A model generated the notes under the pieces. That model was not told the DNA's origin and did no database searches. It saw only the letters and a program-made list of their open reading frames with translations. The translations under genes and the position numbers were made by a program. Below, piece after piece: positions 35,493 through 46,779 of a DNA stretch of 64,000 bases. This stretch comes from Plantago major (lineage: Eukaryota; Streptophyta; Magnoliopsida; Lamiales; Plantaginaceae): assembly GCA_026545765.1 (NCBI GenBank), contig CM048839.1, positions 89,294,414 to 89,358,413 of the forward strand. Reading direction: 5' to 3'. Position 1 is the first letter of the stretch. Every line of letters begins with the position of its first letter.

Positions 35493-36412
35493 ATGTTAAA
35501 CGTAGGACAATAAAATACTAAACGCAGGACAACTTAAACTTAATTACACGTGAAGCCCATATATAGCCAAATTTGCATTACATAGACTTCATATTTTGAA
35601 TAATTACAACAAGATACACTTTTAATACAAATAAATTAAAATAACAAGGTTGATGGTTTGTACGTTGACGAAATCAAACATGAGCGAAAATCTAAGTGAA
35701 GAAGAGCCCTATCTTAATGTGAGTGACAAAGAAAGTGAAGAAGAACCTCCATTGTATGAAGATGGTTATTTTCAGGTATTTATGTACTTATATGTGTTGT
35801 TTTAAGCTATTTTTACAGAAAAATTCAAGAAAAAGAGGGTGTTTTTCGAGTTGATGCCGCCAAACCGTAACTGGATATTGGCGCCGAACCCTAGCGCCTT
35901 CATCAGCTAACCCGCGCCCATATTCATGGTCGGTTGTGCTACATGGCGCCGAAAGTAAGCGCCATTAAGGTGAACAATTGAACAAAATGTCGCCAAGTCT
36001 ATATAGCGTTGAGATGTAGCGCCAAGAGACGGAATCATGATCGAATACATCGCTACCTACAAAGATGAGATGGCGAGATCCATAGCCACATGTGGTGATG
36101 GCTTTGATTGTTTTAGGCGGTGAATAAAACTTGAAGCAACACTAACCTAATTCTTCCTCTTCTTCTTGGTGAATTGCTCATCTTCTTAATTGATTAAAGC
36201 TTTTGTGGTTTTTGGGTGTTGGAACTTGGAAGCGTCATTGTTTTAGGGTTTGTGTGTTGTATTGACTAATTAGGGGTTTCGAAAATTTATGACTGAAATG
36301 ATAATTTAAAAAATAAATGTAGATACTTGATAATAATATAAAATAGAGATTTAATGTGTAAATGTTTTTAAGTTGTCATGCATTTAGTATTTTATGTCAT
36401 GCGTTTAGTATC
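35493..36412. mobile_element. TIR element in the tail of the second Helitron
   Basis: Left sequence ATGTTAAACGTAGGACAATA then AAATACTAAACGCAGGACAA is mirrored at the right by inverted ATACTAAACGCATGACATAA then AATACTAAATGCATGACAAC. So each TIR (about 55 bp) contains two tandem copies of a (C)TAAACGCAnGACA unit. The first Helitron's tail continues without this segment, which shows it is an insertion. Inside, 35680-35775 encodes an acidic peptide (MSENLSEEEPYLNVSDKESE), and 35850-36050 is rich in GGCGCC words. The superfamily is unresolved; MULE-like is possible. Confidence 0.7.
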
Positions 36413-36608
36413 CGTGTTTATATATATGGTTTTGTTCAATTTCACTAATTTATATTATACACTTTTCAACATGTAGGGGTTACTTCCGATGCAATGTTGA
36501 AGCGATTAGATCATGCATTTTATCACCTTACAATTTTTATATGTTTCTCAACTTCAACATGTTATTATATACATTTATTCATTTCTTATTTTAATTATTT
36601 TTTCATGC

Positions 36609-36638
36609 CCCGTCGAGTATCGACGGGCCATTAACTAG
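36609..36638 (+). repeat. 3' terminal hairpin and CTAG of the second Helitron
   Basis: The CCCGTCGA-GTA-TCGACGGG stem is identical to the first Helitron, with CTAG at 36635-36638 followed by T. About 150 bp upstream also align between the two copies (ACTTCGGATGCAAT / ACTTCCGATGCAAT onward). Confidence 0.9.
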
Positions 36639-38535
36639 TTATACATAGTATAACTATGGTTGACTACTTAACTATATCTAAGAAGTTATCCTACGGTCAT
36701 TTCCTTTCTGAGACACTTTGATAAAGTAACACTGCTATCGTGCTTAATTTGATCAATGAAATGAAAATTTAGTAATGATTCAAATTGCAAGTGTTAAAAC
36801 AAAGAAATACGTCAAGACAGTATATGTAACACTGACGCAGTCATTTATATGCTAGTGTTTTTTCTTTATACTATCAAACATAATTTTTGACTAATTCTCT
36901 TTAGTACCGTATTTATTTACAAAGGAATTAAAAGTGACAGATTACATTTATGTATTTTTTTTTCTATGCTATCTAACATTATCTTGACTAATTCTCTTTA
37001 GTATCGTATTTATTTATAAATGAATTAAAAGGGACAGACAAAAATTACAGTTATAAGTAAAAGTATTATAGATGCTCATTGATAAAAGATTACTAACATC
37101 CTTTTCCATCAGATTTTTCACCAATGCAGGTCTTTTACGTAAATATATGTTAGGATAAAGCTTAAATTTTATGACTATGTAAGTAAATATACCCTAATCA
37201 TTTTTTGTTCAGTAAAAGTGCATCTTGTGTCTACTAAAGTAGAAATAGGTAATACAAATTTGTGATACAACGTATTTCGGAGAGACCAATTTGACATTAC
37301 ATATTTAAGTATAAATTTCATATGTTTAACTTAAAAAATCGTGTACATAATAAACATGTATTATGCTTGCATTACCTACATTTCTAAACATGTGATATTA
37401 TTAGCGAAAAATGCGACGTTTGTAATAAAATATATGATGTTTGTTTGGTCTCTACGAGAGACAGTCTCTCGCAAAAGTTGCTCAATAGATAAATATTAAT
37501 ATATTCCCTCCCATCCCGTAGAGTTTCACACTTTTGTCATTTTAAAATTTTAACTCTTCTACTACATAACTTTAACATAATTAAAATATGAAATCACCTA
37601 ATAAATAATAAAATGTCTTATATTTACATTCAAATTATACATTTTATTATTAAAAGTACATTTTTCATATTATATAATTGATTTAATTGCCCACCTAATA
37701 TTAAATCTATGTAAATAGAAGTATCTCCCATTACATACTAACAGGTGAGAGAAAAGCAAGTATTAGCAATATGTCCCCTGATAATGTAAATTATGTTTAA
37801 ACACACCGAAATAGAGAACTGAAAAGAGAAACGTAAAACTAATGTTAAAACAAAACAGACACCGACGGTTGTTGGCTCAAGTGGTAAAGTACTGTAGTTC
37901 ATTTAAGTAAGCAGTCCCTCAAAAAGGGCTCGACTGGACAGTGGCATTACTAAAACAGAGAGTTGACATGGCTGGCGTTCGTAGTGAGCAATGTATGGCC
38001 AACCCAGTTCTTTACTCCAAATATTATCAACAGTTTAATTTCATCACTAGTAAAATATATCCCACATGTTACATGGTTGGATACAACAGGACAGGGAATA
38101 ACGAATTGAATATGACCTCGATTGCAATAATGAGACAAATTAAGTTTAGATTTAGACTTCTTAACTACGATTGCGCGTAGATGGACATAACATGCTTGGG
38201 TTCTTTATTCTGATGGAAAATGGCTACGTTCTGATCCAACATTGACCGGATTCGCCACAATCATGTGAGATATGTAGATAAATCGAACATTTCCAACGAG
38301 TCGCAGGCTCACAGCCCAAGCTAAAGAACACTGAAGCAAGGGTGAAAGGAAGTTATAATCCTAATTACTCAGGTTGATGAGATGAAAAACCTGGCAGAAT
38401 ATATAGTACATGCAGCAGAAAATGCAGAAATTACAACTTCCATAAACACTAGTGTGACATGACAACAATGAAGAGACAACAAGCAATACAAGTACACAAC
38501 AAACTCAGAAAGAGCCCAAATAAAACAACCATTAC
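36639..38535. other. Intergenic, with a short tandem duplication and SINE-like scrap
   Basis: Two units of about 102 bp at about 36858-36950 and 36960-37050 share TTTTTnTATnCTATC, TTGACTAATTCTCTTTAGTA, CGTATTTATTTA and GAATTAAAAGnGACAGA. Near 37440-37480 GGTCTCTACGAGAGACAGTC is part of a dispersed repeat. A lone MITE-type end (ATTCCCTCCCATCCCGTAG) is at 37502. No gene is seen up to the F-box gene. Confidence 0.5.
37866..38235 (+). mobile_element. SINE-like tRNA-derived scrap (tentative)
   Basis: TTGGCTCAAGTGGTAAAGTA (37874-37893) is a good pol III A-box-like tRNA head, and GGGCTCGACTGG (37927-37938) is a weak B box. GTAGATGGACATAACATGCT near 38177, followed by TGGGTTCTTTATTCTGATGG, matches sequence near 13415, suggesting one SINE family. 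Ends and a target duplication are not resolved. Confidence 0.35.
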
Positions 38536-39606
38536 TCAATCAACCAGCGCAAGCGTCTCCAAGAACTGAAACCCGAATTTGGAATGATATTGCATACAGT
38601 TCTCCTTGTAAAATCCATCTTCACAACCAACAACCTCTTGAAACATCTTCTCTCGAACCCCATACGTCATAATCTTCCCCGATTTCAGAACAACTAACAT
38701 ACCATCATCTTCACTCTCATACCATTCAACACCCAGTATAACCACTTGCTCCAATTCCCTCTCCGAATGAACGCTAAACTTCAACGACCATTTCGAATAG
38801 TCCTCTTCCAATTCAAACACTTCCACCAAACCCTCCCTCTTAAAGTGCGCAACACAAACCAAACCACCATTCAACTTCACATAGTTTTCGACACAATCCA
38901 CGACGAAATCCGGCCTCGCCTTGATCACCGGATGAACACCCATAGAATTCGTATTCAAGTCGAAAAACAACCCCCGCCAATGAACCGCATCGTTCCAATA
39001 CACTCCTCGATCAAAATCCATTTCCCTCGGAAGCAAACAATCCTCACCACACACACTCCACACACCAGTTTTAGACTCGTAAACCTCAATCTGACACCTA
39101 CGCCAACCACTCCTGCAAAAACCGGAAATCCTCCTCCTAGCAGACCTAACACAGACAATCTTAAACCAATTCGATTTCGCCGAATCAAACGCAATGTTAA
39201 GCCCCATTACACAGGGGAAATTCGAATTGACACGGAGTGAAACTCTTCGCGATTGTTTCGTCGTCGGATTGTAAACGTAGCAGTCAGAAGGGGCTGATTC
39301 GAGGCTGTCGCATCGGAGCAGGAAAAGGCCGTGAGAGACGCTGCAGATGGTAGGCGTAGTGAGATGAGTTGAGAAGGTGAAGTTTTGGAGCTTGGAATTG
39401 CGGAGGAGACAGGAGTGGGAGGTTTTAGGGCGGTGGAAGAGGAGTAGAGGGGTGCGGTTGCGGTGGAGTAAGGCGTGGGAATGGGAGAAATGAGGGTCGG
39501 AGATTATGGAGAGCCATTGCTTGCATACGAGCTTGAATCGGATTAGGGATTTTGAGGGAAGAAGGACAAGGATTTCGGTTAATACGTCGGCGTTTTCAGT
39601 GATCAT
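38536..39606 (-). CDS. F-box protein, At5g07610-like, single exon
   Basis: An open frame of 356 residues starts MITENADVLTEILVLLPSKS. The F-box spans about residues 7-47 (LTEILVLLPSKSLIRFKLVC, then KQWLSIISDPHF), the surface that binds SKP1 in SCF ubiquitin ligases. A plant F-box-associated region follows: YVYNPTTKQSR, then GLNIAFDSAKSNWFKIVCVR, IEVYESKTGVWS, RGVYWNDAVHW and LFFDLNTNSMGVHP. IAFD-SKS-x-x-KIVCV and the W/G pattern match the At5g07610-like group. The C-terminal part is expected to bind the substrate, which is unknown. The frame is intact and there is no intron. A TATA-like box lies about 80 bp before the ATG. Confidence 0.88.
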   Translation of the reverse strand: MITENADVLTEILVLLPSKSLIRFKLVCKQWLSIISDPHFSHSHALLHRNRTPLLLFHRPKTSHSCLLRNSKLQNFTFSTHLTTPTICSVSHGLFLLRCDSLESAPSDCYVYNPTTKQSRRVSLRVNSNFPCVMGLNIAFDSAKSNWFKIVCVRSARRRISGFCRSGWRRCQIEVYESKTGVWSVCGEDCLLPREMDFDRGVYWNDAVHWRGLFFDLNTNSMGVHPVIKARPDFVVDCVENYVKLNGGLVCVAHFKREGLVEVFELEEDYSKWSLKFSVHSERELEQVVILGVEWYESEDDGMLVVLKSGKIMTYGVREKMFQEVVGCEDGFYKENCMQYHSKFGFQFLETLALVD

Positions 39607-39682
39607 TGTTTTGGTTCTTCCAGATATGATGAGGAGAAGAAGAAGAAAAAAGTGATAAGTTTTGTGAAGCTGGTAATGGCAA

Positions 39683-39690
39683 CTTTATAG
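39683..39690 (-). promoter_or_regulatory. TATA-like box of the F-box gene
   Basis: On the minus strand this reads CTATAAAG, about 77-84 bp upstream of the F-box ATG, with a purine-rich (GAGAAGAAG) leader between. Position and consensus only. Confidence 0.4.
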
Positions 39691-39719
39691 CAATAGTCTG
39701 TCTTTCCCTTTTTTAATCA

Positions 39720-42700
39720 CAATAATACTTTTTCACTTCCCCATGGCGAACACAAAACAAAACTACATCCCGCCTCATTTTTCATTTTTACAAACTTTAA
39801 CAATAAATTGTATCTCGTCGGAATGACCAATTCAATCACATATATACGTATAAACATTGTATGTTTGAACTTACTTTCTATTAATTGGGGACTATTCAAA
39901 TAAATTTTATTCATACAATAACGTTGCTAGTTTTCTTAAATTTGTTTTTAAATAAGTTATCTAGCATATACATTTTTAGAGTTCATATTTCATATAAATT
40001 TGTTTTTAAATAAGTTATGCTAAACTCAGAGTCCACCCATACCCGTTAATTAACATTTAACGGGTACGGGTCGGGAATTCGTTTTGATATTTATCGGGTT
40101 CCAACCTGTCGGTTTAAACTGGTTTGGATCGGATTGAACGATTTTTTATTTAAAGTCAAATCCAATCTATTAGAAACATCATCCATCTTGTTTATGTTGT
40201 CCATCTTGAAGCACCTAAACAATATCACCAAGCATTAATGACATCTCATATTGATTGATCTCTTCTACTATGTGGTTGGTCGGTGCAAGACCGTCTTAAT
40301 TATGAACTAAAAGTCCTATGCGATCGCACTACTCGAAAGTCTAATCATTATTCCTTAAAAACATGATAAGTTGATAACATACGAAATCTTCAGTACGATC
40401 ATATGATTAGTCATTACTGAGCAGTTAATCGTATTGAGTAACTTTTGGGGAAACAACTTCCAATTCATTCACAACGTAATCGCCTTTGCTCATTATTTCC
40501 GGCTTCCGCATTCAAGTACTTGTTACATTCACCATACATTCTTGACATAACCTATCCATTAATCCCATGAACATGTTAATTATATGGGTAGGTTTTACAT
40601 ACATCCAAATTTTGCCCTAAATATTATAAAGAAAATAAATCATTTATGTACCCATTCATGCGAGAGACCTGACATAAAATAAATAAATGGATCGGGAAGC
40701 AAATCATACTCATACCCATTTAGAACCTTGCGTGGAACAATGTAGGTCCGTATTTTTTTATGCAACCTCCCTAGATTTTTTACTATATAAATCATTACTA
40801 AAATAATCGTGGGCAACATCCGCACAAACCGCAACCCACCTGCCTATGCCGGGTTAAAAAGTTTTATAACCGTGGCAGTTGTGCTCAAAATAATAATTGG
40901 CGGGCACGGTTACACGATTGGCGGTCGGTGTTGTCCTTTTTTTATTTTTTTATTTCTTTATTTGTACACCCATAATCTTTAGAGTGGTAACCTTTTTGCC
41001 TGCATTTATTCCACACATTAATTTTGCGGCAATCCCATAAGTAGTAACTCTCAATCACGTGCCATTGCACATAGCTTAAATAGTATTCCTCAAAAGCATG
41101 ACCATACATCCAAAATTTAACACATTCTATGATTAGGCACAACTGAGCGATTAATTACATTAAAGAATTCGAATGGGACAACCTCCTCCAATCTATACTT
41201 TTAAACGGGTCGGGTAATATATACTAATCTATACTTTTAATTGTATTTTGCACTGTTGCATTTAATTTTGGTTTAGGTTGGACGGGTTCATTTTTCTGCA
41301 CTCGTAACCCGTTGATAATTAACATGTATGCGTCGGGTACAAATTGAGGATCCGTTTGATATATATTGGGTTCCAACCCATCGAATTTTAAACGGTGTCG
41401 GGTCAGATTGGACCTTACATTTAAAAGACTATTGCAATAAATTAGCAACATAATCTATCTTTTTTTATGCCATTCACATTAAAGTACTCAACAAAATCAT
41501 CGAGCATTAATGACATATCATATTGATTTATCTCATCTACTATGTCATTGGTCTGTCCAAGAACAACTTGGTGATGAAACTATAATCGGGTGCGATTGCA
41601 CTACTCAGATTGTTCCTTAAAAGCATGAATATAGATCCAACCTTCATCACGATTGATTCGAAAATCCTGAGCATGTTATCGCATTGAGTATCTTTTTTGC
41701 AAAGCATATTACAATTCATTCACAATGTAATCGAAACTACAACCTTATGTGGAACATTTTGGACCCGTAACTTTTCAAGCAATATTGACCTTGGACTTGT
41801 TCAGTTCCCGGGCCGTATAATTAAGTAATTAACATTTATTATTGAGTATGATTTGAGAAGGTAGAATACGACTCAAGACCATTTACAGGTTGTTTGTCTC
41901 CCCGTTAAAACCCGATTTTAATCGAGTTATCATTTTCATCTTGTTTGTCAGACGGTTTTAATTGCGTTGAACAGTACCCGTTTTTAATCACCAACTATTC
42001 ATAATTCAATTAAATTTTATCTTTCTACCTACTCTTTTTCTCTCACTTTACTTTTTCATTTATTATAACAACCTTAAACCAATCAAATAACTTTAAAACC
42101 AATCAAATAATCTTTAAAACTCTTACACACATCACTTCACTCTTACACACCCTATATAACAACTCTATAAAACCTATAAAATTTTAATTCAATTCATCGT
42201 TAGAAAGAAGAAGAAAAAAACAAAGATAACCAATATTTCTTCTCCATCTTTTTTAATTGAAATGATACAGATCAATTCACACTAATGATTGTACTTACCA
42301 TCATATACTTCTTCTATTATTTGTAACTAAATGTCATAATAACACACGTAGCGTGTTCTCACGTTCTAGTATTTTAATATTATAGTAGAATTTAACATCA
42401 GCTTATCTCAAAATTTCAACCCTCAATTTGTTAGGAAAATTTATGTTATATTCAATTTTTATACCTATATAATTTTGTGTTATTAATAATCCCATTAAGC
42501 ATACTTGAAAAATGGAATAAGACAAATTTTGAGCAAGACACAGTCTGGTTGCGAGAGAACAATGGAATAAGACGAATTTGCAATCGATTCGTAGTGTTAT
42601 TGAAAACCCAGAATTGAACTAAAATTTGATGAGAAAGCTTTAATACATCAGCTAGAGACACGAAGAAAGGGATAGTTTACGACATCATTAAAAAGCTTTT

Positions 42701-43369
42701 AACAATTAACATGTATACATTATGTCCTAATTAGTAATTAGTTGCTACTGATTAGAATTTATATTCATCCAAATTGTACTCTACACTTTCCATGTTAATG
42801 ACCACCTCTAAGATTGTATCACAATCAGTACCGATAATTGAGCCATATTTCCAAAAGTGAGATTTCATTGATCTCACAAAAAGATTTATATGCATTAACA
42901 TACTGCTATCTTATAAATCAAGATTAAAATTTTGGACCAATCAAAATAAAATGATTGTCCAACTAAACATTAAAATGGACCAATCACAACAAAGAGATTT
43001 GCCAAACAATTGAATGAGGTGGATAGTCTAGAATTGCTCAAAACCTTTTTTGCTTAATGTATAATATAGATAGATTTTTAGTGCTCATTTATAATGCATT
43101 TTACGTCACATTTCTTATGCATTTTTAGTGAACATTTCTAATGCATTTTTTGTGCACATGTCGCTATATTTACAATTATTAATTGAAACTTTAGCCCTTG
43201 AAGTATCATAATATAATTTAATTAAACATTTTACATTTGTTTTAAGATTAACTCGTAGTCAAAGTTGAAAACAGTTGACCGAAAAAAGTCAACATCCAAC
43301 TTGACGGAGGAAGTAGTCATTAATTGGGGTCGCTAGTGTGATCATGATATCCTGGCTGTGAAAATGTAG
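39720..43369. other. Gene-poor A+T-rich region with degenerate direct repeats
   Basis: No gene is recognised. Two diverged units align, 40050-40790 and 41290-41790. Landmarks are GGGTTCCAACC, GCATTAATGACAT, TCATATTGATTnATCTC, CTACTATGT, GCGATnGCACTACTC, TTCCTTAAAA-CATGA, CAATTCATTCACAA-GTAATCG and AACCTT-(G/A)-(C/T)GTGGAACA. A third, partial copy lies at about 41030-41170. ACGGGTCGGG words recur through the region. The structure could be an old retroelement's repeats or a local duplication. From 41800 to 43369 I see only A+T-rich sequence, ending in a MITE-like GACGGAGGAAGTAG at 43302. Confidence 0.45.
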
Positions 43370-43605
43370 TGACAAAGAGGGAATACTCTCCAGAATCAGT
43401 GTGGAAGTCGTGGACCTGGAGATTCGAGGGAGATCTTTTCTTGAACGGTGCATTCTTTGTCCAATCGGGAGATCCGAATTGGTCAACCAAACATCCCGAA
43501 ATGTATGATGACAAAGTGACGGCAGCCCCATCTACCGATGTTGCACGGCTCACCAAATTCGTCGGTGCTCTTATTGCAGTTTTGGAAGCCCTTGCTAGAA
43601 GATAA
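43370..43605 (+). pseudogene. Orphan last exon of a pectate lyase
   Basis: Translated, it reads VTKREYSPESVWKSWTWRFE, then GDLFLNGAFFVQSGDP, and ends in a stop after about 78 residues. This is the well-conserved C-terminal segment of plant pectate lyases (polysaccharide lyase family 1), where KE-VTKR-x-WK-WxWRSEGD-(L/M)-NGA-F-SG is invariant. The sequence begins right after an AG, as a real 3' exon would. No upstream exon (the catalytic part with the Ca2+-binding Asp residues and RxPxxR) exists within the preceding 3.6 kb. It is therefore a relic or transposon-carried fragment. The frame itself is still open. Confidence 0.8.
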
Positions 43606-45664
43606 AAAAAAAATCCTCTACAGTACTAAGTACTAGTGTATGTTTAACATATGGATATAGGATGGGGGCACATGATCGAGGAAATATAATTCATTGGATA
43701 ATATATTGGATATAAGACACCTCGAAAGAAAATAGACTGCGCTCGGATAAAGGGTACGATGCTATTTTTCTTCTTCTTCGATCATGAGGAAAGAGAGCGA
43801 TTATAATCGGAGTAGTAATGCGTTCATTGGTTGTTACCGTTTAGGATAGTTGACGTACAGTCTCTCCCCGTATTACATGCATTTCTTAACATGAGATTTT
43901 GTAGCTAAACATGCGATATTTATGACAAAATATGTGATTTTTGATTTGGTCTCTCCGAGATACTTTCATTGGAAGTGCTCTAAGCAGAGCTTTTGGGTGT
44001 TGATTCCGTAAAACATCATGTGAAGTTGGACCTTCCGATAAAAAATTCTTTAAATACCAATAGAAAATTGGCACGCAGTACTCGCGTGCGAACTTTCAAC
44101 TTATTGCTATTGTTGGAAAAAACTATAAATTAATAATTTACATTATCGTATAACTATTAATTATAGTGCATTTTTAATAAGATTAAACAATATAATGTGT
44201 TGCAAGGAAAAATATGTCAAAATGAGAGGTAAAAAAGAAAAAATAAAAGTTGATCCGCTAACTACCATGATAGTTTTTCCTTTATAATGGTAATAGATAT
44301 GCGGATGACTGGAATGAAATGTATATATCACAGTACATCTAAGTAATCTGTGGGTTTCCTCGGAGATCATGTATGGTAAACATAAAAATAAAAAGAAACA
44401 TTAGAGTACTGCTTATTTAGGGCACTTAGTTAAATGTTTTTCATAAAAATATGCATTTTGCTAACAACATAGTAGCAGTTTGATTGAAAACGTTCACATG
44501 TTATTAACATTATAGGTTAGGTTGTTCTATTTTTCAAATTAATAATTTCACAATACTTTGTGAACTGTTTTTATATTTAAAATCTCACATATCTACTTAT
44601 CATCTGTATCATTCCACAAGGTTCCTGGTAATAGAAGTTGAAGTTTTGTAGAAATATATTCCCTCCGTCCCTTAGAAGTTGTACAGTTTACTGTTCATGC
44701 ACATAAATTAAGGAGAGTAATATTATAACTCTATATAGTACATGTAAGGTTTACTTTATGACTTTATTGGAAGCTAGTTGATTGTTTAAGTTACCTTTTG
44801 ACTTTTTTAGGAGTAATGGAGGATCTAAAATTATATAATTGTTCCTAAAATGACAAAGAAATAAAAGTGGACATGGAACGTCCAAAATGGCAAAAGTGGA
44901 CAGCTTCTAAGGGACGGAGGAAGTATTGTTTTCGACAGGGAACAAAACAAGATAATAAGAGTATGGTCGAAAACTTACAACATATATGGGTAGAACCATA
45001 GTAGTAGTATACTACTGCTAGTATTCGTGACATGCCGGACCACATATCCTTCAGCAAATTTAGTATAATGACTAATAGGATAATAGTATAGATATCTCAG
45101 AAAAAAAGAAAGAAAGAGACGTGTGTATATTCGGCTGTTACGAAGTCTTGTCATGAACCAAATAAATTAATAATAACAAATGTTAGACCGACAGTTGTTT
45201 TGGAGAGTCCAAATTTGGTAATTTATGTTCACATGCGCATGAACTTGCCTTGACATTATCGTCTCTACTTTTAATTTTTAAATGATAAGTGGGGAATAGT
45301 AGGGAAACACATGTTGTCCTGCTCCTGCCTGCCATATGGTCCTGCGCAACAGACGGATACGGATCGTATCCGATCCGTTTGACCGGATAAAAGGTCTATC
45401 CGTTATTTGTTCAGAGTGGATCGAATAACGGATAAATCCGTCGGATATCCGTTATCCACCAAATATAATTAAAAACAACTTTTTTTTTCAACATTATTGG
45501 ACACAGACACAGAGGAGAGATGAGGGAGCAGAGGAGATGAGTCGATGAGAGGCGCGATGAACGAGCAGACGGCGCGCAGACACAGAGGAGAGATGAGGGG
45601 CGGTGGAATTCCGGCGAAGGGCTGAGGGATGAGATCGATTTCAGTCTCAGACTCTCAACATCGA
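43606..45664. other. Intergenic with a MITE and GGAT-rich repeats
   Basis: No gene is seen. About 43850-43975 contains a GGTCTCTCCGAGA-type dispersed repeat. 45352-45470 holds many ATCCGTTATCC / GGATACGGAT words arranged as inverted repeats. 45490-45600 has the 21-bp phrase GACACAGAGGAGAGATGAGG (first 20 bases) twice, about 80 bp apart. Confidence 0.4.
44659..44923. mobile_element. Stowaway-type MITE
   Basis: TTCCCTCCGTCCCTTAGAAG at the left and its inverse CTTCTAAGGGACGGAGGAAG (20 bases) at the right are flanked by TA (44657-44658 and 44924-44925). At 265 bp it is non-coding, with TGTACAGTTTA / GTGGACAGCTT continuing the inverted repeat. Confidence 0.9.
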
Positions 45665-46609
45665 TTGCAGGAATCGATGTCTTTTGAGCTAAATGAGGAC
45701 AAGCTGCTTAGCATGGCTCGCCGCGGCGAGAGTTTTGTCCGCCGCGACGAGCGTCGGAATCCAGCGTTTTGATTTTCCTTATTAGCTTAGAATTAGGGTT
45801 CTTTCTGGCATACTTCTTTTAACCTAGTTGATAGAAAAGGCTCCACACATTAATACTTTGACATTGATAACAATTTGGAGCTTGATTTTGATAATTCATC
45901 GAAGGATTGATATCGAATCCATTATTACTGTGGTAAATCTCTATTGTTTTATCTTATTCAATTCGTTCTTATTTTGTTTCTCGAATTGTTTGAGCTTGCA
46001 TGCGATTATCATTCTGTTTGTGTTAAACATGAGCAATATCTTGTATTCTTTCATCCTTGCTTCGATTATGAGTAGCTAAATCACTCCGAACATGGTAGTT
46101 GCGTGATAGCTTTGCGTATTCGCTTCTAGAGTTTGAAATCGTTCATATAGGTTAGGCTCGTTCAAAGATCTTCGTAAAAACCCTCAATTCAATACTCTCG
46201 TTCAAAGATTCACTAAAACGTTTTGGTTAAGGATCGTGGATTGACGACCCACGATTACTCTAGTTCAAATATCTTCAAACTCATTTGGTAAAGGTTGAAT
46301 TGATAGTTTTCTGTACACCGACCGTGTGACAATATGAACGTATCCCTAGAGCGAATTAGCATTGTTTGATCGTAACTACTGTGTTCCTTCTACCTCATTC
46401 ATTCAAATCAATTACATTGCTAATTTCCGTTTTCTAGTTTTAAGAAGTATTCAAATTCAAACAAATCAACATTGTTTCACAAGTAACTGTTTGTTTTCAA
46501 TCGTTGCGATAGCCTAATTGATTCCTTAGCGAACGATCTTGTGGTTAGCATTGTCTATTTACAACAACTTCTTTCTACTTGTCTCCTAAGTAATAATTTG
46601 AGCATATCA
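45665..46609 (+). repeat. Left LTR (5'-truncated)
   Basis: Aligns from TTGCAGGAATCGATG to GAGCATATCA with the right LTR. The stretch 46185-46215 provides the uninterrupted form of the CACTA insertion site (CAATTCAATACTCTCG). The first roughly 120 bp of the LTR, as defined by the right copy, are not present here. Confidence 0.85.
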
Positions 46610-46613
46610 AATT

Positions 46614-46631
46614 TGGCGCCGCTGCCAGGGA
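46614..46631 (+). other. Primer binding site, tRNA-Asp type
   Basis: TGGCGCCGCTGCCAGGGA begins 4 bp after the left LTR and matches the complement of the plant tRNA-Asp 3' end at about 16 of 18 positions. This site is used by Athila/Tat-like and many gag-only plant elements. Confidence 0.85.
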
Positions 46632-46779
46632 ATCAATTCCTATTGTAGCGGTTGATTGCGAATTTTTATTTGTTTATTTTTTTTTTCTCTTTTAGAATAG
46701 TTTTTATTATTTTTGTGGATCTGCTCTTTGGTTTTATTTTTCTATGTGCAGATACTAGTAATTCAGCAAGGGCTCAAAG

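Larger units (their letters stand above)
31131..36638 (+). mobile_element. Decayed, rearranged Helitron (second copy)
   Basis: Its start matches the first copy's N-terminus (diverged MDNKSSKSSKRLQSQDHTPR at 31131). It then carries shortened zinc-finger (31310-31530) and Helitron_like_N (31680-32190) regions, jumps to helicase sequence, and repeats helicase segments two to three times (32200-32640, 32920-33210, 33800-34250, 34570-35450), with a Rep-end piece (33190-33400) between. The HUH motif segment is absent. It ends with the family hairpin and CTAG (36635-36638). Stops and frame changes are many. A Stowaway-type MITE and a 0.9-kb TIR element lie inside. Confidence 0.8.

Noticed and set aside
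37874-37938. A functional tRNA gene
   Set aside because: The A-box-like head is good, but the B box is weak and no cloverleaf closes. It is listed as SINE-like only.
38746-39240. Long plus-strand open frame opposite the F-box gene
   Set aside because: It is the antisense shadow of a well-supported F-box coding frame, with no homology of its own.
40050-41790. A complete LTR element formed by the two diverged repeats
   Set aside because: No primer binding site, polypurine tract, TG...CA ends or coding content could be found between or beside them.
45490-45664. The missing start of the left LTR in 45.49-45.66 kb
   Set aside because: Compared with the start of the right LTR, this stretch shows no alignment. 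The left LTR begins at about 45665.
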